64,000 bases of DNA, taken from Juglans regia (Eukaryota; Streptophyta; Magnoliopsida; Fagales; Juglandaceae). Position numbers and translations under genes: made by a program. Positions 33,094 through 44,300 of this stretch are shown here, in pieces; the first letter of the stretch is position 1, and the number at the start of each line of letters is the position of its first letter. The notes beneath the pieces were generated by a model. That model ran no database searches. It worked only from the letters and a program-made list of their open reading frames with translations, and had not been told where the DNA came from. The stretch is taken from contig NC_049912.1 in the NCBI RefSeq assembly GCF_001411555.2, positions 15,509,145 through 15,573,144 on the forward strand, given 5' to 3'.

Positions 33094-34352
33094 ATGGACA
33101 AAGAGGAAGATGAAACACCATCTACGCCTTCTACATCGATTTCACCAACTCAAATATGAAACATATTGGTCATTTGGAAATGTCATTGTGTCTGATATTG
33201 TCATTTAGTTAAATCTATTTTTTATTTATGTATTATACGAATATTATGGCCCAGGAAACCCATACTACCCACCATTTATCACGCCTCAAAATGCATATCA
33301 AAATCCATATACATGCGCTTGGGGTAGCCAGGTAGATTCTTTTTAAACTTTTTTAGTTTTTTTTTTCTTATATGCATTTGGGATGTTCTAACACCATGCC
33401 TAACTACAGTTACCGTCGATGCCACCTTTTGCACCAACGATGCCCTACCGTCTGTCACATAATCCAGAGAAGTCCACACGAGTTCAACATACTTACCAGG
33501 TATATTCCTTTGAAACTTTTTTAGTTTTTTTTCTTATATGCATTAAATTTATTTGAACACCGTGTCTCATTACAATCTCCATTGAGTAATCCAGAGGAGT
33601 CAACAAGATTTGAAAAGACTCCCCAACTAGCAAGTGAATCATTAACTGTGCTATTGTCATTGGGTGATGAAACTGAAAAGAATTTTGGAAGTACAACACA
33701 CACGAATGATCAGAGTTGTCATGCGACTAACGGTATTAGACTTTTAACCCAATTAGTAAACATCCAGTATTATAATATAAATTCTAATATGAAACATACA
33801 TTTTCATTTTCAGAAACTTCCTCGGACGTAAATAAAGAGGCAGAGGCTGAGAGAACTAATGAAGTATCGGATGATGATGAAGGAGTTAAGGAGCCAAAAC
33901 TTGGTATAGAATTCGCCACTGATAAAGAGCTTCTGGCATATTATAAACGATATGCCAAGCAACAAGGTTTTGGTGTTATCATACAAAGGACAAAGAGGGA
34001 TGCATTTGGGAAACCAAAGTACGTGACAATTGGGTGTGCATGTGGCGGCAAGTACCATCTGAGTCACAGTAATATCTCGAAGCCGCAACCAACAATTAAA
34101 ACGGACTGTAAGGCAAAGGTAAATGCTCACTTGGACAAAAAGAGTGTATGGGTTTTGACTACTACTGAGAATCATGGTACTGTCAACCCACAAAAATCTA
34201 GATTTTTTAGAGTCAAGTGTTTAGATTAATACAGTCAAAAAATGCTCGATTTGAATGACAAAGCAGGTATTCAAATGAACAAAAATTTTGGAACACTTAT
34301 TGTTGATGTTGGGGGGGGGGGATTCGAGAATCTTGAATTTCCGTATTATAAA
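33094..34352 (+). pseudogene. FAR1-type transposase or FRS gene fragment
   Basis: Begins MDKEEDETPSTPSTSISPTQ then a stop. Several exon-like blocks follow, separated by GT-AG segments (PYYPPFITPQNAYQNPYTCA ending near 33330; PSMPPFAPTMPYRLSHNP ending near 33500). The clear block is the FAR1 DNA-binding domain at 33890-34340: LGIEFATDKELLAYYKRYAK, VTIGCACGGKYHLSH, KTDCKAKVNAHLD, TENHGTVNPQKSRFFR, interrupted by a stop at about 34227, then LDLNDKAGIQMNKNFGTL and a G-run. FAR1/FRS proteins are MULE-transposase-derived transcription factors or live Jittery-type transposases. The MULE catalytic domain and SWIM finger are missing. It is a broken gene; whether it was a transposon or a host FRS gene cannot be settled here. 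Confidence 0.72.
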
Positions 34353-35044
34353 TGCTTCAGGTTGACTATATGTGAGTTTTGCTGCACTAGGTTGAGTTTT
34401 GCTTTGTTTTGCTACATTTCATTATTATAAATGGGAAAAAAAGAGCTACCACTATTTTTCCTAGGACTATTGTCTTGCTTTGTGACTTTCTTGTATCATG
34501 CTCGATCCAATATTTTTCAATTTCGGTATGCCACCTTTTGGTATATAAAATAACTAGTTATTTGGTTTCAAATAAAAAAAAAAAGTTGCTGCATATATAG
34601 GTTGAAGTATCTTGTATGTACAGGTTGTTGCATGTATATATAGTCTCTAATTCCAACATTTTCATGATTCTTCTTAATTAATTTGCTGTATATTCTTGCC
34701 TACAATTTTAATTAATTTGCTAAAGCCAAAAAATAAAGTAAAACATTAACCAAGGAACTCAACATGTTTAAGTGGGCTTATCTGCATGCATTACAGCTTG
34801 AGCATTTTGCACTAGAGAGAGAGAGGGAGAGAGAGAGCCCTCATGTCAAAACTTGTCCAAGACATGTCCATAACAATCTAAAACATTGACAAAAGCCGAC
34901 TCATTACATCATGTGCTCATTAAATTCACTAAACATGACTAATTACATCATATGTTCATTACAATCAGTTGTCCAAAGCTAAAACAGCTTACATGAGTCG
35001 GAGCACTGCCCAACATACATAAATGTTTTTGAGATACATAAAAA
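34353..35044. other. non-coding spacer
   Basis: AT-rich, with a (GA)n microsatellite at about 34815-34838. No ORF with protein features. It lies between the FAR1 fragment and the convergent GRF remnant. Confidence 0.5.
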
Positions 35045-35302
35045 TTACAGCAAAAATCGCAATAAGAAAATCTTGAACCACGATGTCAACAACACTTTTA
35101 AGGTTCCCTTATACTTCTTCTCCATTGCTTTATATTTCGCTTGTTCGATCATTACATGTTCATGAAATAACCTCTCATTCCTTCGTTGAGCTAACTTCAA
35201 TGTCATCTTGCCACAGTAACAAAATGGTCTGTCCAAACTTGCTTTGCCTTTCCCTCTTGAAGTCCACGTCCTTGAACCGGTATTGGTACTTGAACTTGTC
35301 AT
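35045..35302 (-). pseudogene. second GRF-type ORF, internally deleted
   Basis: 85 codons from MTSSSTNTGSRTWTSRGKGK. The beginning resembles the ORF at 31099-31689: Ser/Thr-rich start, then LDRPFCYCGKM compared with LDGSFCHCN. The rest of the GRF finger is absent, and the sequence passes directly to a basic coiled-coil-like segment (TLKLAQRRNERLFHEHVMIE) and a hydrophobic end (VLLTSWFKIFLLRFLL). This fits a GRF-coiled-coil-anchor protein that lost its zinc-binding core. It lies convergent to the FAR1 fragment, mirroring the MULE upstream. An in-frame ATG 14 codons upstream exists, but the MTSSS start matches the other GRF protein. Confidence 0.58.
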
Positions 35303-35344
35303 TGGTAAATAGATAAACATAGTCCACAATAAATGAAGCAACAA

Positions 35345-36390
35345 GTTAGGCTGCTAAGTATTGCCATGACACTACTTGCAATATACTAAGTCAGGTTTCC
35401 CTCTTAGCATCGACAATAGATGGACAACCTTAAGATAAACTGAAATAAATTGAAATCATTTGCTAATTTCTGTGCAGTGGTTTTGGGGATTGGGTTGCTA
35501 TAAATTGAAAGAAACATTTAGAATAGCATCAACATCATCATAGAATTCAGTTTTCTCAAGTACTTAGATATCAAGGCCTTAGACATCATCCCAACTTTGC
35601 AATTTTCTCAAGATGCTATAAATCACAGTCAAGTATATCAGAAATTCCATGTTTGAATGTGGGTTTAATTCCCAGGTTAGTCTTTAGCCCTGCCATGGAT
35701 AAGAATACGATTCTAGGTAAGGTAGCTTAGCTAAAAAGTGCATGCACATGATCGTGTACTGCTAACTAGTTAAATCTAATGCTTTTTTTTTTTTTTTTTG
35801 TTTAAAAAAAAAAGCTAGCTCAAAATGAAGCCTCAGATCCCTAATAATTAATTAGTTGATGAAGTTAGGTACAATTGCAATAAGCCCTAGTGCATGTTTG
35901 TTTACTGATAATCTAGTCTATTAGCTTATAATTAACAACACGATTGTATTGGGCAGATCAATGATGGACATGATCTATATATGTGACTAGCTAGCATGCA
36001 GCGTGTTTGCTCAATGGTTTGCATGGGAAGAACAAACCCAAGTAAAAATGGTCGTTCCCTTTTGGCCTCACCCGCCTTTACTCTCTACAAGACTACAACA
36101 TCATCCCAGAATTCAGAACTTATAACAAGTTGTGTGGTTAAGCACGCATCAAGTAGTGTAACATTAAACTTATATCAACTTAGTAGACATGAAATGAAGA
36201 CATGCATCCAAGACAATTTATTAGGAAGAAAAGGAACGTAAAAAAGAAAACAAGAAAGAAAATGAAATTGTATGAGACTTTTTCTTATAAGTGAAATTGT
36301 ATGATACTTTAACAGACGCTATGAATAATTCCAACTGTATTGAGATTCCACCTAAAGGATTTCCAAAGTTATTAGAACATTTTGCAACCT
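35345..36390. other. non-coding region
   Basis: AT-rich with a long T/A homopolymer stretch at 35783-35813. No domain-bearing ORF; the 81-codon plus frame at 35996-36241 is unsupported. Confidence 0.45.
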
Positions 36391-36597
36391 CGGGCTCGTT
36401 TGTTTTCAGAGATGAGATGAGTTGAGATTAAAGTTAAAAAGTTGAATAAAATATTGTTAGAATATATTTTTTAATATCATTTTTATTTTAGAACTTGAAA
36501 AAGTTAAATTGTTTATTTTATTTTGTATGGGGATTTGAGAAAGTTGTAATGATGAGATGAGATGATATGTTTTCTGAAAACAAACGAAACCTTAGAG
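36391..36597 (+). mobile_element. MITE, GAGATGAGAT family, complete
   Basis: Ends ggctcgtttgttttcagaga and ttttctgaaaacaaacgaaa are inverted repeats; internal blocks gttgaataaaatattgttag, gaaaaagttaaattg and gaaagttgtaatgatgagat are shared with 39919-40140. About 200 bp, non-coding. Confidence 0.82.
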
Positions 36598-38150
36598 ATG
36601 CACCAACATTTTTGACTACCGACCAAGTGCCTATAAATACCACCTAAGCTACACCAATACATTTTATTTTATCAGTAAGAGGGAAACTTGTTAATGAGAA
36701 TAGACAGAGCCCAAGTACATGGGACATATACAAGCTACACAAATAAATGAAGACTAAAGTATCTAAACTAGAAACAAAACAATCTACCTCTTGAATGACA
36801 TCCGGTTTCTCCATCTGAACAAAGACTTTAGAATCCTGCCTTTACAAACTAGGCTTCTTAAAAGATGAAGACTTCTTTCGAAAGATTTGCAAGAAAAATA
36901 GAAAACTCTGTCCACTTCCTGATGATACAACTTGATCTACATAAAAGGCAAGGAAAATCACAACAAACCACTCAACAACCATGATAATCATGACCTCTGC
37001 CATCCCATTCACGCTATCACTCAAATCTCCCAACCGCATCCCATTAGTTCCCAAAAATTCTGAAAGATTTCTATTGAAATCTTAAATGTGACAGAGAAAT
37101 TATAACCACCGGTATATCAACTCTAATCAAACCAAATTGCTAATTTGAGTGGTTGATCATATCTTTTCTCTCACATAAATCTAGAAGACTTCTATTGAAA
37201 TCTTAAATGTGACGGCATAAGCTATGGAATGAATCTGTTCCCGTGCATGACAAGCTTCTCTTTATTACTTGCTCATTTTAGGGAGGAAAAACACTGGGCC
37301 CATTTGATAACATAGATGCATACACATAACCATTGGGCAGAATGTTTTCTTTGAGTCTTTTTTACAAATACTTGCTATTCATTTCTCAAAGTGACGTTAT
37401 CAATTCATATCCCTCCATATTTCTATAACCCAGATTACAATCATCATAACAATAAGATTACAATCATTCAAAAAATTACACGGCATTTAAAAAAATTACC
37501 CAAATCGTCTTTGTGAAGAACAGCGGCAGGAAGTTTCTCTCAGGGTAAAGATATATGATTTTTTTGGGGGTTGAGCTCAGTCCATTGTCCCGGCTTTAGG
37601 AGTCCAGATTCGTTTCCTTCGTGGTAGTGGTAGTCAAGGTCTTGAGAGAGGGATTCTGAAGCGAGGTTGTGGTAGTCTGATTAATTCAGGGAGGGAGAGA
37701 ATATACGGCACACGAAGTTGATTCAGGGAGGAAAAGGCAAGAGAGGGAGTGTCGACGAGGAAGGCAAGAGAGGGATGAACGAGAGAGGGAAATGAGTGTC
37801 AAGGGAGATGGTGAGTTCAAATTTCGAATTGGATTGGAGGAATAAGTGAACCGGTTTGCTAAGTGGATTTTCGTGTAGCGTGTGCTCGATAGAATCAAAT
37901 GAAGAGTAGATTTTTCCTTTACATTAAGATCATACTTTTTGCTTGTTAAAGTAATTTTGTGAAATGATTTATAAATAATTAGTATTTTTTACTATGACTT
38001 TAAAGTTTGGATTTTAAATTTTAGTAACCCAATCTTTATTTTTGAACATGGTGTTACTCAATTCAATGGGATGGTAACCAATAAATTTGTCCATCTCTTA
38101 TAAAAAAAAAAAAAAAGACTTGGGTATGACTCCAAACTCAAAAACAAGAG
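36598..38150. other. non-coding region upstream of TOM40
   Basis: No gene recognised. A repeated phrase (agacttctattgaaatcttaaatgtgac) occurs at 37063-37092 (variant) and 37186-37213. Minus-strand frames at 36842-37054 and 37686-37898 lack features. A poly-A stretch is at 38102-38116. Confidence 0.45.
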
Positions 38151-38184
38151 CCCTGCATCTCTCCCTCCCTCCCTCCCTAATTCC

Positions 38185-38193
38185 CTAGGGTTT
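38185..38193 (-). promoter_or_regulatory. telo-box in the TOM40 5' region
   Basis: ctagggttt, i.e. AAACCCTAG on the minus strand, about 130 bp before the TOM40 start and just after a (CTCCC)n tract. Telo-boxes are frequent near the starts of plant housekeeping, ribosomal and mitochondrial-protein genes. Confidence 0.5.
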
Positions 38194-38319
38194 TAGAAAA
38201 GTGCTTTTAGATTCTCTACTGGGTTTAGTGGGAGACGCTTACAGATTCAGATTCTGACTCGGGTCTATAAGAAAATCCTAAGACTTTTTGATTGATTGTT
38301 AGATAAGGGATTGAATACA

Positions 38320-41300
38320 ATGGCGGCGGCCCTGAACGTTCCTCTTACTGCTTCAACTCCTACAGCTACTGCGCTTCCGCAGATGACGAAAGGGGAGGAG
38401 AAAGTGGATTACTTGAACCTCCCTTGTCCTATTCCCTACGAGGAGATCCACCGTGAAGCTCTCAGTTTGTCTTTCTCTCTCTGGATCACTGTTTTTCCCT
38501 TCTTTAAAGACTCCAGTCTGTGTGTTTGGTTGCATGTTTTTCAATCAGGAGCTTACAATTGCTGAAACATTTGAATGTTTTTCTTTTCTCTTTGTTTCTT
38601 TTTTATTTTTTATATGCAAAGTAAGATGGTATGCAATTTGTTGACAATGTGCATTTGTTTGGGCAGTGTCTCTAAAGCCAGAACTTTTTGAAGGGATGCG
38701 CTTTGATTTTACCAAAGGGCTCAATCAGAAGTTCTCACTTAGTCACAGGTAGCTTTGGCTTTCTCGATTTTGTTTCAGATTTCTGTGCATGATTTTCATT
38801 TTTTTAGTATTGATTTTGATGGTAACTGTTCGTTGTTCACCGCCTAACAGTGTGTTTATGGGACCAATGGAGATTCCTTCGCAATCTTCTGAAACAATTA
38901 AAATTCCTGCTGCTCACTATGAATTTGGTGCCAACTTTATAGACCCAAAGGTACCTGACCTCTTGTCCAAGGAAATTGGCTCTTTCATCATGAATTTTAG
39001 TTAACAATATGCTGTTGGCATGTACGGATTTTACATAGCTGATGCTTTTTGGGAGAATAATGACTGATGGGAGGCTCAATGCGAGAGTGAAGTGTGATTT
39101 AACGGAAAATCTTTCATTGAAGGATTTTACAATTGCTGAAACGTTTGAATGTTTTTTGGTTAACAATATGCTGTTGGCATGTATGGATTTTACATAGCTG
39201 ATGCTTTTTGGGAGAGTAATGACTGATGGGAAGCTCAATGCGAGAGTGAAGTGTGACTTAACGGAAAATCTTTCGTTGAAGGCTAATTCTCAGGTGAAGT
39301 ATACTTGATAACGTCTCCTTGATGGAATTTTTCCCTTTTTTTCCACACATGGCTCTATACATACATATATTTTGATGACAACGTCCCTTACAATGTACAA
39401 GACAGTTGATAATCTTTTTCTTGTGATTTCTCAGCTTACAAATGAGCCACATATGTCACATGGCATGGTTTCTTTTGATTACAAGGTTAAATTCTTTTAC
39501 TTAAAAGCATGCTATTTGTTTTTACATTGCGATTTACTGATGATATTGTGGTAATTGGGCATAATTATTATTTATTTAAGCATCAAATCATGCATAACTC
39601 GTAAACTACCAGGTGTTCTACTACTTGTAGACCAAACTATCAAAATTGACACATTGCACCCTCAAAATACTAGGAATTGGGAAATAATACTCTGCATCCA
39701 AATCTAACCATTAATTTAGCAAAAACTAGACAAAGTGACATAATCTTAACTGTCAATTCCTACTGAATGTTGCTATTTTCTAGTTGGCAGTAGTTGCTGG
39801 ATGCAATGGGTTGGGTTAGATGGTTTTAAGTGCAAAGTGTAAAACTCTTGGTAGTTTAGGGATGAAAAGTATTAATGTTTTATTTTATTTTGTTTCCTGA
39901 TTTGCTGAGAGTTCTTTTAGGGCTGGTTTGGATAGTGAGGTGAGGTGAGGTGAAATGAGATGAGATGATTTTAGATAAGTTGAATAAAATATTATTAGAA
40001 TATTATTTTTTGAATATTATTATTGTTTTGGTATTTGAAAAAGTTGAATTGTTTATTATATTTTGTATGAAAATTTGAGAAATTTGTAATGATGAGATGA
40101 GATGAGATGGGTTGAGAGTATTTATGTATCCAAACGGGGCTCGACTCTAGTGGCACTTTAATTTCTTGAAAGTTTGTTACCATCATAAGTATTAAGATTG
40201 CTGGGCTTCTCATTTTCTGAAATTCATACATGGACACAAATTTCTACTAATAGAGTTTATTTGACCCTTCATTTAAGGAGAGTTAAGGGGGCTAAAAATG
40301 CACATTTTTTAAAATAATTAAACTATTGAAAAAGAAAGTCATTTTAGTATGGTGATTATCTCATCTTATTCAAATTAAGCATAGTGCTACCAAGTTTCTT
40401 TTTTTTTTTTTTAAGAAAAAAATCCAAGTCATCAAAATATATTGGAAAACCCCTAGGGGTTGGCTCAAGTGGTAAATGCCTTGGTCTTTGAGGTATGCTC
40501 CCTCCAGGTCTTAGGTTCAAATCCCACTAGGTGCAAACAATCTATAGGGGCTATCGGATTGGCTGATTTTTCCGTTGAATCACCCAAATTGCACTTGCGG
40601 GAAACTCTTGCCGAGAGCCTGTGCATCCCCGGGATTAGTCAGGATGCTATTCTAGGACACCCTGTACCAATCAAACAAAAGAAATATATTGGAAAATGTT
40701 TGGGCATTAATTGATTCCACTAGATTTCTCGTGTTAATAATGAACAGAAAAACCCCTAGGGGTTGGCTCAAGTGGTAAAAGCCTTGGGTTTTGGGATATG
40801 CTTCCCTCAGGTCTAAGGTTCAAATTCTCTTGAGTGCAAACAATCTCTAGGGGTCATCGGAGTGAGGGATTTTCTCTTGAATTACCCGAGGTGCACTTGC
40901 GGAAAACTCCTTACTGAGAGCCTGTGCATGATCTTAATGGTGGACCTTCTATATCCAATAGGACTTCTCCTGGATTGCTTAATAAACTGTTCTAGTGGGT
41001 GTGTTTGTGTATTTAGGATTTACTCCCAACAGGTGGGTCCGAAAGGCCCTGCCTTGGTGAGGTTCTATTTCACAAAACAAAATATGGATCTTTCAATTTG
41101 TTGAAACCCATTGTATTCTGTGCAGGGCAAAGACTACAGGACCCAGTTTCAACTGGGAAATGGTGCCTTATTTGGAGCAAATTATATTCAGGTATAAGAT
41201 ATGCATTATTGTGATGTCTTTATCTTTATTTTGGTTTATTGTCTTTAAAACCCTGTTGTGGTGGTTGGATTATAAACAATTTTGTAAAAAGTGTATTATG

Positions 41301-44300
41301 AACTTATAAAAAATTATATTGAAAATCTGCTCATGGGTATATGGAAATAAATGAGCAGTATCAGTCATAGGTGGCATGTAGTATAGAATTTCTTGATGTA
41401 ATCTGTTTGTATTATGGAAAGACCAGCCTGGAATAAAATAGTCAACTACAGGAACTGAGAAACATGATGTTTTTAAACTCTTGTCTAGCTATGACCATAT
41501 AGAGAGATCATTCATTGTAGGCCCCGGTTCCTGCAAAAGATCGTTCCACCTAATATTCTCTTCAAGCATACAAAGATAGTTTTCATGATGATGCTTATAT
41601 GGCCTCATCCAAAACTGCTTAGAATTTTATCCAAGCATCCTTTAGAATTTTACTTATAAAAAAAAAAGTTAAATGGCGCTGACCTTGTAGTTAGTGTGTT
41701 TTATCCTTTTCTTAATTTAATTTATTTAAATTTGGTTGATTTTTTTATGAGAATGGTAAGTTATATTAACGATCAAAAGGATAATATTCAAGTATATGGG
41801 GACTATGCATAAGATACACCTAACTAGAAAAAAAAAAAAAAATGAGCAGGCATCCAATGGTACAAAATGTATTAAAAAAGAAAGCTTTGAGTTCCCCTGT
41901 TGCCCTTGTGTTTCTTTCTAACCATATGCATCATTAAACAAATTGGGATCAGTCTCCGCAAGATCCTATTGGAATAACTCTCAAGTCTTCCTTTTCAACA
42001 TGCTAGTAAGTTTTCCATCCATCTAGCCATCACCCAATCTAGCCTAAAGAGAACAAAAACTGCTTGCCTCATAGTTCTAGCTATCTTACAATGAAGTAAG
42101 AGGTGATCCATGGCTTCCCCATCTATCCCACGCCTGTAATATAAATTTACCACGTCATGTCTCGTACATTGTTTTTCAAGATAAGGATCTTCCCTATTGC
42201 AGCCATTCAGAGATCAATGCACTATGAAGTTTCTTGACCTCAAAAACCCGTCTCTTGGACAGAACCAATGTATTTTGTCTTCCCCATCTTGTCTCAATCG
42301 AGCAAAATAAAACTGACTGTGAAATGAGTTAAAGAGATCCATCTCCAAATCCTGTGCTGCTATGATAAATTCTACTTCCCATTGAGAAGATTTACTTGAA
42401 ATTTAGAACCAGGAGTGATGCCCAAGGAAGAAGAGCCAAACCCGCCTGAATTCTAAAGACGGAAGCTTGTCTCTGTCATAGGAGCGCATCATTTTGAGTT
42501 GTATCTAGTTACCTATCAAAAAAAGATTTACTTGAAAATTGTAAATGATCAGCATCGATGCATCCTTTGCCCGAGCAATGAGGAAATAGATTTCGAAAGA
42601 ACCCACTAAGAGGCTTATCTCCACAATATAGATCATGCTAGAACTTTTTCTTTTGTTTGAAGTTTTAACATGTGGAGATACACTTATTCTACTTCTAAGA
42701 TTATGGATAGAAATTCAAAACGTGTGGTATTTCAAAGATAGCTAGATCATAATGGGTTCAATGCACTAGAAATCTAGAATGTGAAAGATTTTTGGAACAA
42801 ATCAAGAAACAAGTTTATTAAGGCCAATTCTCTCTTTCCTTTTGCTGATGGGTGATATGACTCTGAAGATCTGCTAGAGCGACTAAATAGTTGGCATATA
42901 AGGGCTCGTTTGGACACTTCAAATATCTCAGAATATATGTGAATATTAGTAAAATGGTTTGATTTAAGATGTTTTATTGGGTTTTGGGAAAGGAGAGAGA
43001 AAAAGTTGAATAAAAATATTATAAAATTAAAAAATTGTTTGAATATAATTTTTAATATTATATATGTTTTGAGATTTGAAAAAGTTGTATTGCTTTTTGT
43101 GTTTTGTTTGGAAGTTTGGGAAAGTTTTTTTTTTTTTTGAAAGTTGTAATGATTATGTAATGACTAGATGAAAAAGTTGAAGATTTGAAATTGAAAAATG
43201 TTTTGTATTTAAGTGATGTTTGGGAAGGAAATATCTAAGAATACATTGTTACACAAACAAGGCCTAAAAGATGCCATACCAACTAACTGGTAACCATGAA
43301 TTATAACTAATAATTAAATCATAAAAAATGGGGAAACTAATGTTCACAGTGAGCATTCTTATTCGCTGCCACGCATTTGCAAAGTCTAGGTAGATTGTTA
43401 TTGGGTCCATTACAGTCTAAAGAGTTCAAACTTTTTCCTGCTTTTCTATTTCCAAATTTGTTGGTTAAAACTTTAACCTTCCTTTCATTTCTAGGAGGTT
43501 TGGTGTTGCCAAATGGTGGTAATATACTGGTTGTTTTCAACATAGGGCAATTTAAGAAAAATATAAGGAAGACTATGTTTGCACCCCTAAACTAACACCA
43601 ATTTTTCAATTTATGACTGAAACTACCAAAATTGTCAATTTGCACCCAAACTACCTTTTTTTTTTTTTTTTGACAAATTGACGGTTTTGGTAATTTGGGG
43701 TGAAATATGAAAAAAGAGATGTAGTTGGCAGTGCAAAATGGATTTCCCCAAAAATATATGAATGTTGAATGCAGTGGTGACCATTTGTTATCCAATATGG
43801 ACATATTGATTCTTCCTAGTTGCATAAAGTCCAGGTGTATGTTAACCATGTTGTTGCTTCTGCATTTTTTTTTATCTTCTCCAATTTTTTGACTAAAAGT
43901 TAGAAACTCAAAATTATGACTTTTTTTTTCAAAAAAAAAAAAATTATATTGATACAACTCTCCTATCATAATGCCTATTAAGCCTCGGACTGGGTAAGTG
44001 GAGTATGATGAAGTGAATGAGCATGGCAAAGATGTATTGAGTGGCGAGCCCCACATTGATTCATTACTACGTGTAACCAAGTTTTATAATTATTTAATGA
44101 GCTCTCATTGTAACCTTAATCGGTTCTTTTGGAGTACAAGCCCAGATGTCACTTGATCTTTGTGTGGGTTGTTACAAATGCTATCAAAGCCAATATTGTA
44201 ATAACTTGTGGCATTAAGACTCTCAGGGCGATGTTTGGGCCTGATGAAGATGTTAGGGATTTGAGTGGAGGAGATTGTAATGCTGCTAAGTCCCACATTG

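Noticed and set aside
38296..38565. Longer TOM40 start at 38296 and read-through into intron 1
   Set aside because: The ATG at 38320 begins the plausible TOM40 N-terminus, and a GT donor at 38465 restores the frame with exon 2 (split ATG codon).
39039..39160. First exon 4-like copy as the true TOM40 exon
   Set aside because: It lacks a donor and the ANSQ end; the downstream copy gives a correct GT-AG junction and phase.
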